Assembly (NCBI GenBank): GCA_024305405.1
Contig: JAKNDB010000110.1
Location: forward strand, 3,596,001-3,660,000
Source of the DNA: Dirofilaria immitis
Lineage: Eukaryota > Nematoda > Chromadorea > Rhabditida > Onchocercidae
DNA: 64,000 bases
Direction of reading: 5' to 3'
Under the pieces are notes generated by a model. The model saw nothing but the letters and a program-made list of their open reading frames with translations. It did not search any database and was not told the origin of the DNA. The translations under genes were made by a program, and so were the position numbers. Each line of letters starts with the position of its first letter. Position 1 is the stretch's first letter. This document shows, one piece after another, positions 19,961 to 31,432 of this stretch.

Positions 19961-21738
19961 TATTGTTTAGAATCCTAAAACAGGGCTGATTATTTTTAAA
20001 AATTTCATGTCACTTTCGGAAACTTGCCATAGATTATTTTGATCTCAACAAAAATCATTAATTTTCTCATTAACATGATGTTGTTGTTTATTCCTATCAA
20101 TCCAAATATTACGCTCAATTTTTAGGTCAAAATATTTCCGTAATTATTTATACACTGTTGAAAAGATAGTTGAAAAATCAAAAAATAATAAATAATATTC
20201 ATACAACTCTTTTGTGATTCGCACATTAATTATCACTTTCTGACGGTATTAAAATAAAATATTTTGTCCGAAACAACAAATGTGAAATTCATCACACAAA
20301 TCAAAACTATTCGAATAAATTCGTTTCGACAAGTGATATGTAAGTGTCTTTTCGATAGTCTCTAGTTAAAGAATTTAACAGACTTCCAAGAAGATTTTCC
20401 AACTTCTTAGAGAACTTTTCCCTAACAACTGTAGATAGAAAAGGATTGATATAATAGGAGTAAATTGAGAAACTGCAGTGCGAATAGTAATGATTACCCT
20501 TTTTTTTATCTATTATTTATATGATTTCAGACATCAATACTGATTTGTCAAACCTTAAAACTGGTTTTCGGGTGACAAATCCCGAAAAAAAACCATTACA
20601 TGAAATTGTAGGTGATTTTCTCTTCATTTATAGATCCAAATCAGCAAATATAGTAGAGAAAATATATATCATGGTGTCGAACTTTACAAGATAAAATGAA
20701 TGATTTTATGAACTAACAAATGTCTACCTGTGCAAAGTATCATTGAAACAATAATACTGATCATCAATTTGTATTACCAATGTTAAATCCAACTTGATTA
20801 TTAATTTAATATATTAGCATTTGCAAGAAACAACATACTTTAGCAGACATAAGTTTGCTTATTTTTATTGATAGTATTTTTTGTCAAATTTAAATCATTG
20901 TTACATATCATCACGTTTTGCAAGAGATAATTATAGACCGAAACTGGTAAACTGTCAACTGTACTAAGGATGTTATCTAAATAATGATGATGAATGTCAT
21001 ACTGTATTGTACATCAATCACACTATTAACAATAAATGTTTATTATTTAATATAGATAATCTAAAAATATATTCATCCAACTGAGAACTGAATCTTTTTT
21101 TTTTTAATTTAAATCAATCCTTCTATAATCAATCCTTCTTAGAAAGTAATAATCAAATTCTGATAACAATAAATCAAAGAATTTCAAATGTATGGAACAA
21201 AAAAGGTTAATGCTATATTTCGAACACTTGTTGAAGAAAGATTTCAGTTTTTAAAACTACCAATGGAAAAAAACATTCATTCTGAAGAACTCTTATTTTT
21301 ATACTTTTATTATTAGCATGCATTTTAATAGAGAAATATATTAATGATGAAGCATTGATTGGATGTTATGAATTAAAGAACAACAATTTATTCGTTTACT
21401 ATTATTTCTTCTTTATTTTTCCTCCCTGATAAAATTTCAAAACTTTAACTCAAGATACTGTATTGGGATGTAGGAATAAACAATCGTTCAAAATCTGATA
21501 ATATAAACAATTTGACATTTTGAAATAAGCTGAGAATATTTTGACTATTTTTAAAGAAAAAAAAAGCCTAGAATGCAAAAATTAAAAAAAAATCATCGCT
21601 TCATCGCTTTTATTTTAATGAAATTTAATGTCATAATGAAAAGGGTAGGAATGAAACATATATATGGGAAATTTGGCAATAAAATTTACCGAAAATTTTA
21701 TAAAACATTGCCTTTTTTTCCTGAGAGTATACATTTGC

Positions 21739-21792
21739 ATGGAATGTGTGTATGTGCATGTATGTGTATGTGTATGTGTATGTATGTGTGTG

Positions 21793-21831
<39 letters not shown>

Positions 21832-21890
21832 GTATGTGTATGAGCATGTATGTGTGTATTTATATGTGTGTATGCATGTGTCTGTCCGTC
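21739..21890. repeat. (TG)n microsatellite with TATG interruptions
   Basis: A pure TG core of about 17 units lies at 21795-21829, flanked by imperfect TATGTG units. The 147-codon ORF that crosses it is a by-product of the repeat. Confidence 0.95.
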
Positions 21891-22317
21891 ATTTTCTTTC
21901 CAAATTTATATGCAACTAGTTGTTATTTCGTATGTTTTCATTCAAATTTTGAGAGCTTTCCTCTTCTAAACTTTTTCCACTTTATTTTTAATTATTTTAA
22001 ACTTTTACTAAATTAGCAACACAAATCATTTCAGTGGGAACTTGATACAATTCTGATAGATTAAGAAAGGTTGAAATGATTTGAAATTTCTTTCAGAGAT
22101 AATTAATTAACGATATAATTCCAATTAAGTAAGAATTTTTAAGCAAATTATCTCAGTCAAAAAGAAAAAGAAAAAAATATTAAATAGTATAATTATTAGG
22201 ATAAACTGAAAAGAGAATTAGCTTAACAGATAAGAGATGATAGAAGCATAAAAGACAAAAAATCAAAATAATAACTCTAAAATAGTCCTGCTTAATTTGA
22301 AAAGTACTCATCATTTT

Positions 22318-22320
<3 letters not shown>

Positions 22321-22379
<59 letters not shown>
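22321..22379. repeat. (TC)n microsatellite, about 29 units
   Basis: An uninterrupted TC tract of nearly 60 bases in an AT-rich gene-free stretch. Confidence 0.97.
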
Positions 22380-22381
<2 letters not shown>

Positions 22382-25109
22382 TAATTTCAATGTTACAAGA
22401 AGATTCAACATCAACATTGTCCATTGTGCAATACATAAATCTTCAATTTTGATCCAATTTCATTTAAATAAAAGATTTTGAAATAATTTTTTCTTATATT
22501 TCTTTTATTTCACATATTAATTCAATATTTTCATGCATTTTTAGAAGAAAGAAAAAAAGAAGCATTGAAAAAGAATGCAAAATTAGATAATATATATTTT
22601 AAATAAAATCATTTATCAACAAACAAACATTATTTTATTAAAATATTCCATAACGATTATTATTAAGCAAATGTTTTCATTGCCTCAAGCAACTTATCAT
22701 GATACAAATAATAAAATAAGTAATTAAAATTTTATTTTTCAAAAAGCAAAACAAAATAGGAAATAAGCAGAAAAATTGTTAATATATTGTAAAATGTTGT
22801 CAACAATCTTTCCCATCCCTTCGATGTCCGAAATATTGCCCAATATGTAATTTTATATAATTATTATCAAATTATGTATTAAATAATTGCAAAATCCTTG
22901 CTTACTATCTCTCTCTTTCTTACTTATTTCACTTTGATCTCACTAACGTCAAAATAATTTAAGTTACGAAATCATTATCTTATTCATACGAAAAAATAAA
23001 TCAGATAATTAATTCATTTTTATCTTTATAATTTAATGCTACGATTTACTGAAACGTTTACGATTGCTTCCTTATTTCATTACATTTTAAGAGTAATTTA
23101 AAAGTTAGTTATCATATCACTGAAAATTACAGCATCTTAATAAAATCAATTATTTTTTCTTATATGTAGCGAAATAATAAATATTAATTATCCTCGATAT
23201 TGGAAATAATTAAAAGGACATTAATGGTAATATTTTTTATCATCATTGATAAATTGCGGATATTTGATTTATTGCATGCTAGATAGAAAGATACAATCGA
23301 ATTTCTGAAAAGAGAATGAGCAGGAAGACGATGAAATGTAACACTGAGAAAATTTAATTCTGAACTACTAAGTATGCTTGCATACTGCCTTTCTTCACTG
23401 ATTTTTAATACGGGAGATATTAATTTTAATACTAGCAATTTGTAAATAGTAATGGTTATCATTAAGTATTTCTGATTCAATTTTTTTTTAATATATCATG
23501 AAGATGAAACTTCAGATTAACTTGATATGTCAGTAAATTTGGGAAATCAGTTTTGGAACTAAGCGAATAATTTCTGCTGATATTATGATAAATTCATGGA
23601 CGAAAAGAAATCCAACATACTGCACAGAAATGTGCCATCAGTTTTTACATTTTCCACTGAATCTATTTTGAAATTTGTAATGAATCTAAAATTGAATGCT
23701 TATATAAATTTGTTAATGTTATATATGAATAACTAATTGAAATTATTAGACAATGGTGAATATAAAAATTTCAGTAATGTATGATAATTGTTTGTTATGC
23801 TTCTTATAAGTAAATATGTCCATAAGATGAACATAAGTCAGCAAATATGGCAGCAATGTGAAAGCTAGATATCGAAGACTGTTGCTAACTACTAACTTTT
23901 ATGCCAGAAGCCTGAATTGCGTTCTAAAACTGTAAAATTCGAAAAAATTTTGGCTTAAATTTTTAGCACACAAAAGAAGAAATTATGTTGCTATATTAAT
24001 CAACACGATTTTTTCGGATTGAAATAGGTTTCTGGTTTTGACTATAGATCACTTCAAATCTAATCGGTTGAAAGGATTAATATCCAACAGCAAGACAAGG
24101 AAATTCTTCTCCAACTCTCAATTAAAGTAGATTCTCTTCATATCTTCTGGAATATAATTAACATGGTTGAGTTATGCTTTTTCTGAATTGATTTCGGTAA
24201 ATACTTTAATATCACTTTATCCAGCATTATATATCACGTATCAGAAACACGTGTCTTTAATCTGTATCGTTTTTCATAGCACCTAGTATCATTTTTACCT
24301 TATATTAAGACAACAGAATTGGAGAATCCCATAAGCCGAAACTAATTTCAAAAAAATGCGGAATCCACATTAAAATGCAAAAACTATTCCATAAATATAT
24401 CATACTAAAAAGCGCATCTACCAAGCATCACAGAGTGATTGAATGCAATATACGAGATAATTCCCCAGGATTAAATACATATAACCGGTTTTGGTAGAGC
24501 TTTTTCCTGAATACAATTACATGATTGACGATGTGAACTTGCTATGTTAACTACAGATTTAGTAGAAAGTATTATTTTAAAGCCTTGAATGTACATGCTA
24601 TCATTTTATTAAACAGTCGACCTAACAACTGTTGGTGATCAATGGATTCCCTCAATACAGGTAACATATACGGCAGATAAGAGAATTAGAAATGATTGAA
24701 TTATATGGTAACTTTAAGCTCATATCACAGTTGCCAAACAGCAGTTATTCTCCAGACATTTCATGTTGTTTATGAATAAGTTTTGTTGTAAAGTTAACAC
24801 TGAAGTCTTATAGAAAGACTACACTATTGGTTAAAAATAGCCCATTATTGGATAAGATTTCAGAAACTATTTCTTCTTCTTAGTTTTCATTCAAAATCTG
24901 TGATAGAAAATATGAAAACAACCGATTCAAGCACATGAAAAACTTGCACTTTGCTTATAAGGTTGAAAACTAGGACGATAAAATTTTTTCTAATAAGTAA
25001 GTAAAACAATAGCAACAAATTTTATCGGATTATTGCAAATACAATTTCCGACAAAAATCGCAACACATGGGAGAAAAGGGAGTCATATAACACATAACGG
25101 AAAAAAATC

Positions 25110-26359
25110 TCAGAAAAGAAAAAGAAGTTGAAACTCAGGATCATGACCAATCGGATGACCAGTTGTTTCAATCAGCGTATCAGCAACTCCCTCTACCGTA
25201 TGATCCTCACAGCTTTATTGATACCAATATGCTTCTCAAAGTTTTATTCTCTCGTCTTAACTCCTTGTTTTTTCTTTTCAGTTTACGATGTTCTTTCGTC
25301 AATTTCAGCTCCTTCATAGTCAAATTCACTTCATTCTTCTCCAACGTCGCAATACTCGTATAAGCTTTGTGCAGCTGAATATACAATTTAAAATTTAAAA
25401 ATAATTACTTTCCACAAAGCTCGAGCATTTTCTTGCTCTACTCATTTAAAAATTTCATTTTTATCAAAGCAATCATACTTTCATATGTTGGATTTTTATC
25501 TCGCATTATAAGTAATAGTCGAAAATGAAAGAGACAAATCCAAGTATTATTCATTGACAGCAACTACATTCCATAATTTTCGACTCTTTTCACCCGAAAG
25601 TTTCAAAAATATAGCTTAGTCTCAGGCAATTTTGAGGGACAAACAAATACCTTACGCAGAACTCCACGGTAATTCGCTAGCTTTTGGGCATCTGAATTGC
25701 CTTCCGGCTTGCCAACAAAACAAGATTGCGGCAGAATATCCATCATATCCGCTGGTTTGTGACATTCAGGGCAAGAAGTCCAACCCTAAATTAAAAGAAA
25801 GCTGACCGAACCGTAGTTCGGTCAGCTTTCTTTAATTATAAATTCTGACCGTAGTTCTGCAAGAGTAAAAGGAAATCTAAGGAGTAAGAGAATATATAGC
25901 TGCAGTTCCTCCTCTTCCAGACCAGAAAATCAGTTTCAAACCAGTTTATTTTAATCAAATTATTCATTTCTTATATATAAATGAAATATGCTAACGAAAT
26001 GTCAAAAATCTGAGAAAAATAGGAGAAAGCTCACATATAAGAAAAAAGTTCATGATACACATGTAGTGAAAATAGTGCCCACAAAGAAGAGTTGAAACAT
26101 CTCCCAGGACAATAGCTTCTGAACAAATCACACAGGATGGAATGGATCTGAAATTACATTAAGCGTATCATTTGGCTTTTGATTTCAAAGTTGAAATCTG
26201 TGTTCCCTTTTTCCAAAAATTGCACAAACAAAACTTGAAATTCAAAATCAAAAGCGCTATTGCGGTGTTCTGCCTAACTTCAGTCATAATAAAAAAATAC
26301 CTCTTTCCACTGGAACGATGCGATGTATTTGTGCTGGAGTCATTGGTTTTACTTGCCAT
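25110..26359 (-). CDS. RING-H2 plus coiled-coil protein, TRAIP-like E3 ubiquitin ligase
   Basis: Minus exons: 26359-26301, 26147-26035, 25785-25651, then 25374 to the end. The protein opens MASKTNDSSTNTSHR, then shows a RING-H2 pattern: CVICSE, LCGHYFHYMC and TSCPECHKP, i.e. C-x2-C-x13-C-x-H-x2-H-x2-C-x(about 11)-C-x2-C. A linker follows, then a highly charged coiled coil (KELKLTKEHRKLKRKNKELR). This order, RING then coiled coil, resembles TRAIP, a replication-stress E3 ligase, but the match rests on layout, not on a signature. As written the coil exon stops at 25207-25209; one added base there opens a further segment (DHTVEGVADTLIETTGHP) to a stop at 25110-25112. The exon 2 to exon 3 junction is also out of phase, so another indel is likely. 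Other RING-H2 families remain possible. Confidence 0.6.
25791..25836. repeat. Perfect 18-bp hairpin at a 3' splice site
   Basis: Arm AAAGAAAGCTGACCGAAC (25794-25811), loop CGTA, reverse-complement arm 25816-25833; AT-rich pairing continues with one bulged A. It lies in the intron of the RING gene, directly before the acceptor that precedes the exon at 25785, so the pyrimidine tract of that acceptor is inside the stem. Confidence 0.9.
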
Positions 26360-27167
26360 GATGAACAACTAATTGATAAACTAAACTGACTGCAGCGAAA
26401 ACAATCAGTAAATGGAGTAAAACAGAACAAGATCCTTACAGAGATTAAATGATCAAAATAATAAATCTCTGCACCCAATTTCACAAACCTCCAGATCTAA
26501 TAGTAGGAGCAGGTCGGAACAATAATCTACAAAATTTTGTTCGCTTTTTCAAGTGCTTAAGCCAGAGTATAATTTGTTTTTCTGAATGCTTATGACGGCA
26601 AAGATAAGATCATAATATGCGACATATTTTCATAAACGGTTGCTTGTATTCATTCATCAAAATGAAACACAATACCCTTCTTACCTGACAACATGTAATT
26701 TCTGTGTTTCTAAGAAGTATTACCTTTTTCCTCGCTCCCCTCTCTATCCCCTCTCACCCTCCTAGTAATTCTTTGAAAGCCAACCCACGTATAGCACAAT
26801 TTGAAAACGGCAATGACGGATATATTTCCAAAATTAAATGAAACAATCTTCGCTTAAGACTAAGACACTAATGTCACTAGCTACGACAATCACATTAATG
26901 AATGGATTAAAATTAGATACGACGATTGGAATTACGGGTTTCAACTGGAAAACCAGATTACTGAACTGAGTGACCGACAAGCTTTCAATAAATTCAGTTC
27001 ATTCTACTCCCAAAAAATAAATGTCCATCCATGCCAGACCCTGTCTTGAAGATTAGTACTACACTTTCTCTCACCGTGCGGCTAATGCCCAGTATGTTGA
27101 AGCGGATATTTTTTTCAAGCAATTTCCAACAAAATTTGCATTATCCTATCTGTAAATCAATATTCTG

Positions 27168-27454
27168 AACTAGATTCATTTTCCAATATGTTAGTACCAT
27201 CTTATCTGGAAAGCCAACATGCTGTCATACGAAGCATGCTGAATCGCATTCGTTTCTGGAGATTTTTTTCATGTAGGCCGGGTAGCCATTTTCCTATATA
27301 CTGGTACCATCCTGCCTAGAAAGTTTCACAAAAGCTGCTTTACCCATCATTCTGAACTATATGGGCAACTTTCAACACTATCTTGTCTGTAAAACTAATG
27401 TATTGAGCTGGATAACTATTTTTCGATATGCTGGCACTATTCCCTCTAAGAAGC
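27168..27454. repeat. Degenerate tandem repeat, at least three copies
   Basis: A core resembling CCATTTTCC-ATATGCTGGTACCATC-TATCTGGAAAG recurs at about 27168-27216, 27278-27323 and 27408-27454, spaced 105-130 bases, with heavy divergence. Parts of a fourth copy may precede 27168. Confidence 0.6.
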
Positions 27455-27653
27455 GGAAATAAAGCTGTACGTTGAACCGAATAACCGACTTCCGGTAACG
27501 TCAGACTACGCCGATTGAAAGACCGACCAACTTAAAAATGGACACACACCATAACCGACCGCCCCATAGCCAATCAATATACCCAAATGGCAGTACGTCG
27601 ATCCATTTCAGGACGACCGCACCTTTGTTATATATTTCTCATTTTTGTCACTT

Positions 27654-27715
27654 ACACGAGCAAGTATTTTTAACTTTGTCACGTACACGAGCAAGTATTT
27701 TTAACTTTGTCACGT
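27654..27715. repeat. Exact tandem duplication of a 31-base unit
   Basis: The unit beginning ACACGAGCAAGTATTTTTAA and ending TTTGTCACGT occurs twice without a gap (27654-27684, 27685-27715), and the first four bases follow again. A weaker half copy precedes it. Confidence 0.95.
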
Positions 27716-28554
27716 ACACAATTCACACGAGGTCATTTTAAAAATTGGTCCTAGCACGAAAGTATGATGACAGTAGTGTTTATTGAATTTTATTCTGTAA
27801 CGCAGGGTGTTATAACTTCGTATTGGATGTGTGTGTGTTTTTTTTACTTGATGTCTTGTTTTTGTTTTCGGTTAGGTAAAAGAATCCGAGAGTTACTAGT
27901 GGTGATATTTCTTGCTCGATCGAGAAATTTTGATGCATCTGGAAACACTTTATTTTATCTGGGAACAATAGAATAATGGTGTAGGGAATCGAAAGGGATA
28001 AATGAGTGATCAAAAAGAAAAGAGTTGTAAAAGTGGAAGAATTAGTTAAACGTATGAAGCATGGGAACAGTTGATTAAATCAGAATTTCGGCACATCAAA
28101 ATTTTTCGATTAGTTGATGGTTCTGTTGTTTGCTGTTTCTGTTTCCGAAATTTTTCCAGGAAAACTGCTTTCAAAATTACTTTTTTTAGATAATTACTTA
28201 AATATCCTCATATATGCGAAAGTTCCATTATCTTCAGAATCTGAAAAATTTCTAGTGTACCATGAATTTTAACTTATGATCTATATCAAAAATTGCTTAG
28301 TGATGTAATTGTGTTGGATTAGTTCAGCATCCAAAAATTTATTGGTATAACATTTCCTAGTGTAGTTATATTAGAGAAAAATTCGCACTCATGCTGTTAT
28401 CGGGCAGATATGATGCGCGGCCCAAATTTGTATTACAGCTACATATTGTATTTTAATTTTTAAATATTCTGGATAATGTGAATAATTTGTTACAATTACT
28501 CAATTTTTCTGGGCATAGCAACTTTTTGTTAGTACTTTTCTCCTCCTTACAGAA

Positions 28555-29897
28555 ATGCATGGACTACTATCACTTAGCGTACGCCCAATACATATTCAAA
28601 GAATAACTACCCTAAAAGCAATTCGCTATTTCTCCAAAACTACCCTGCCACTTCGATGTAAAGTTGAGGTTGGTAAGGAAGCGAAAAGTTTGGTCGAAAA
28701 AGCAGCAAGAAAATCGGATCCGTTTTCTACCCTGCAAAATGATCCAGCGACGAAGTTTGTTGCTTTTAAAGGATTTATTAATTTGAAGAAGGGAATTTAC
28801 GAATGAAAATCTCTTTATTTTTGTTGATTTTCAGCTTCAGACATCATTTGGGCTTTCATGGTTTCGAATTGTACCCTATTCAATTCCAAGTTATTGCATG
28901 GGCTATCGTACTAGTACTTATAGCCTATTATGCTTCCGCAAAAATTGAAATCGTCATTGACAGAAGTAAGCTTCATCATTTTAATCATATATTATAGTCG
29001 CAGCTCATCGCAGCTCTGTTTGTTTTTTGCATTCTTAGAAACGCAAAAATGTTACAATCTCAGAATGGAATAAAACGATGGCTAGGTGGTTTCAAAATGC
29101 AGCTGCATTGTTAACTAATTAATTCAATATTTCTATGGCAGAGTTTTCCACCCAATAATCTCGGAAAGGTGACAAGTATTTTTCAGCGTTCTGTTTAGTA
29201 TCTAAAGTAGGGCACAGTTTTGAAATCTTACAAAAGATAGACAAATTTGACTATTATTAAAAGCTAATTTTACATTTATGAATTGGTATTTAAAGAAAAG
29301 TAAAATTTTCGATATTTTTGTCAGTTTTCAAGGATATCAGAAATTATTACTTGGATTTCCCTATTTAATATGTTGAAATTATACATCTATTAAAAGTTAG
29401 ATATCATCATCACATCATAATAACTATGAGTTTTTTGAGGCTACAAAAATGCTCCATTTACTTGGGCTACAATGAAAGATCGTGATCGTGAATACGTTGC
29501 TTTCGGGTAAAGATGATTTCAAAAATAAATCAGTCGTTCATTAGATTTTTCATGATTCATTTACTCATTGCTTTGAGAACATTTACTCATTGATTTGAGA
29601 ACTTTACTCAAATGGTTTAGCTTGTGTTAAATCGATACTAAGATGATCTTATTTGTTTTTAGGTATTTCAGTAGTGGTTTAGGAGTTTATCCGCCCTTTA
29701 TTTTAACGATACTTTTGGTGAAAATCAGATAATATGTAGATTATTTAGCTTTTTGCACAAAAGACCTTTAGAAATCTTTAATAATAAATTTTTTTTTCAG
29801 TTTTGAACCAACACCAGCAATACCACGTTTGGATTTAATGGAAACACTGCAGGAGGAAATGATTGAAGAAGCAAGAAGACGTGGTACTCGGAAGTAA
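28555..29897 (+). CDS. Small mitochondrial-type single-pass membrane protein, family not recognised
   Basis: Exons: 28555 to about 28760-28803, about 28832-28965, 29440-29506, 29801-29897. The N-terminus is basic and free of acidic residues for 45 positions (RPIHIQRITTLKAIRYFSKT), a strong matrix-targeting presequence with a plausible cleavage site near RYF-S. Exon 2 encodes HHLGFHGFELYP and one transmembrane helix, FQVIAWAIVLVLIAYYA; then come YKNAPFTWATMKDRDREY and a charged tail ending EEARRRGTRK. Layout fits an accessory respiratory-chain or inner-membrane assembly protein of about 150 residues, but I do not recognise it. Exons 2-4 join in phase; the exon 1 to 2 junction does not, so either its donor or one base is uncertain. 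Acceptor TCCTTACAG two bases before the ATG is a clear trans-splice candidate. Confidence 0.62.
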
Positions 29898-31129
29898 ACC
29901 GAAAGCTTGCATAGCATTTTCTTATAAATAGCATAATCGATTTCGAGCTAATTTTGTAGTTTTCGATATCATCACCGTATTCTAACTAGTAGTGAAGATG
30001 ATGTTTGGAGGGCAGTGATCGTCATTCTTGGTGTCAAGTTATTGATAGAGCGCTATCATCTTACGATTTATTTTATCAGGTTTCATGTACTATTCCTTGT
30101 AATTTTTGTCAGTCTGAATTCTAAACAAGAAAGAATTGTGATCCAAATTTCTGGAAAAGTTCTATTTAAGAATTTTGAAAGGTATGCTTTTTTAGTCAAA
30201 TTTTTCAATTAAGTGTGGCACGTTAGATTTTTTCACGTCATGAATATAGTATGACTGATTTGTTTGGATAATGCTATCGCATCGTTTTATTTTCCACAAC
30301 TCAATGACTGCTTTTAGCTTGATTTGTTCAGCATATTCTGCTGAATAATTCGGAACGACCATCTTTAGTTTGTCATTCTTGATGCTTGAAACTTTCGCTT
30401 TAATTATCTGGAATTTATGGTTCATATTCCTACTTTCATTTGCCATGAAATTGTTTTCCCATCATAGGTTAACATAAATTCTACTTTTCTATTTCATTGA
30501 TTGAACTATATAGTTCAAGTAAAATATTCTGTAGCATTATTATAATATTAACTGTTGAACAGTTTGTCAATACAGTAGTTTCTATTGTATAATAAAAATG
30601 TTTTTATTTATAAAAAAATTTTTATGATACTAATAAGATATATCCTATTAATTTTATTAGTATTGCGAATATTCTGAATTTACGATGGAGCATGTAGTAT
30701 TTTTAAAGGAGACTTAACTTTTCTTTAAAAAAATAATGGAGAAATCTGTAAATCAGCAATCTTACTTCTCAAAATATTTTCTTTATTACGTTATTATATT
30801 TGTGATTGTTTCTTTCTTTTCTTTTGAAACATTCAAATTCTTTTTCTAAAAGCAGTCATAATGCTTCCACCGATATGCTGTCTCGATTTCTTAACGAAAA
30901 TGTCATTTTGTAATATTTTTGTATATTCGCTTTGTTCTTCATTCGTTTTTAGCCTTACCACATTTATTATACATCACATAAATATCTCGTATCTCTATTC
31001 CAAACTTGAAACGGCCTCTTGACAATGTATCAAAAGTTCTTGATATTTCTACCTATACATATTTATCATGTAATTTATTATTATAAACAATATATTATCA
31101 AAAATCCACTAAGAAATTCTTGTGAAACA

Positions 31130-31432
31130 ATGGATGCTTTGAAAAAGGACATAATAGCTGCAGTCGTAGGATTCCTTCATCCGGAAAAGTTCTCGAAACT
31201 TATATCTCCTCTTCGCCATTTCTTAGAAAAAGTGAAGAGGAAGGCTTTGGCTTTGATAATGTAATCTTTAAAAATGTTCGCATGATCTACATTTATTTCT
31301 AGGGAGAAAAGTTACTTTTCTTCCGTTAATATCTTGCAGTGCAGGCTAAGGGATAATGATGAGAATTTGTTAATGAGGCGCAGTGATTCTCATTTCGATA
31401 ATGCTACCAGCATGTGTCAGTTTCTGATGTAA
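31130..31432 (+). CDS. Small two-exon ORF of unknown function
   Basis: Exon 31130-31260 (donor GTAATC) joins in phase to 31345-31432 (acceptor GTGCAG). The product starts MDALKKDIIAAVVGFLHPEK, continues through SPLRHFLEKVKRKALALIM and LRDNDENLLMRRSDSHFD, and ends MCQFLM, 72 residues. Both parts look coding: mixed residues and higher GC than the flanks. A strong donor, GTAAGG, overlaps the stop, so the gene may continue. AATAAA lies at 31607-31612. No known family recognised. Confidence 0.4.

Larger units (their letters stand above)
19977..25109. other. AT-rich gene desert with microsatellites
   Basis: No supported gene in about 5 kb. It contains (TG)n at 21739-21890, (TC)n at 22321-22379 and a 15-base duplication near 21112-21140. 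A short exon-like segment (VDLTTVGDQWIPSIQ) before a GTAACA donor near 24617-24660 stands alone and is not annotated. Confidence 0.55.
26360..28550. other. Divergent intergenic region with decayed tandem repeats
   Basis: This lies between the 5' ends of the RING gene (-) and the mitochondrial-type gene (+), so it should hold both promoters. No gene is supported. It contains degenerate repeats around 27160-27455 and an exact 31-base tandem duplication at 27654-27715. Short ORFs at 27538-27976 are not convincing. Confidence 0.5.

Noticed and set aside
30192..30446. 84-codon ORF on the minus strand with mixed residues
   Set aside because: It lies just past the mitochondrial-type gene on the opposite strand, without splice signals, known motifs or raised GC.
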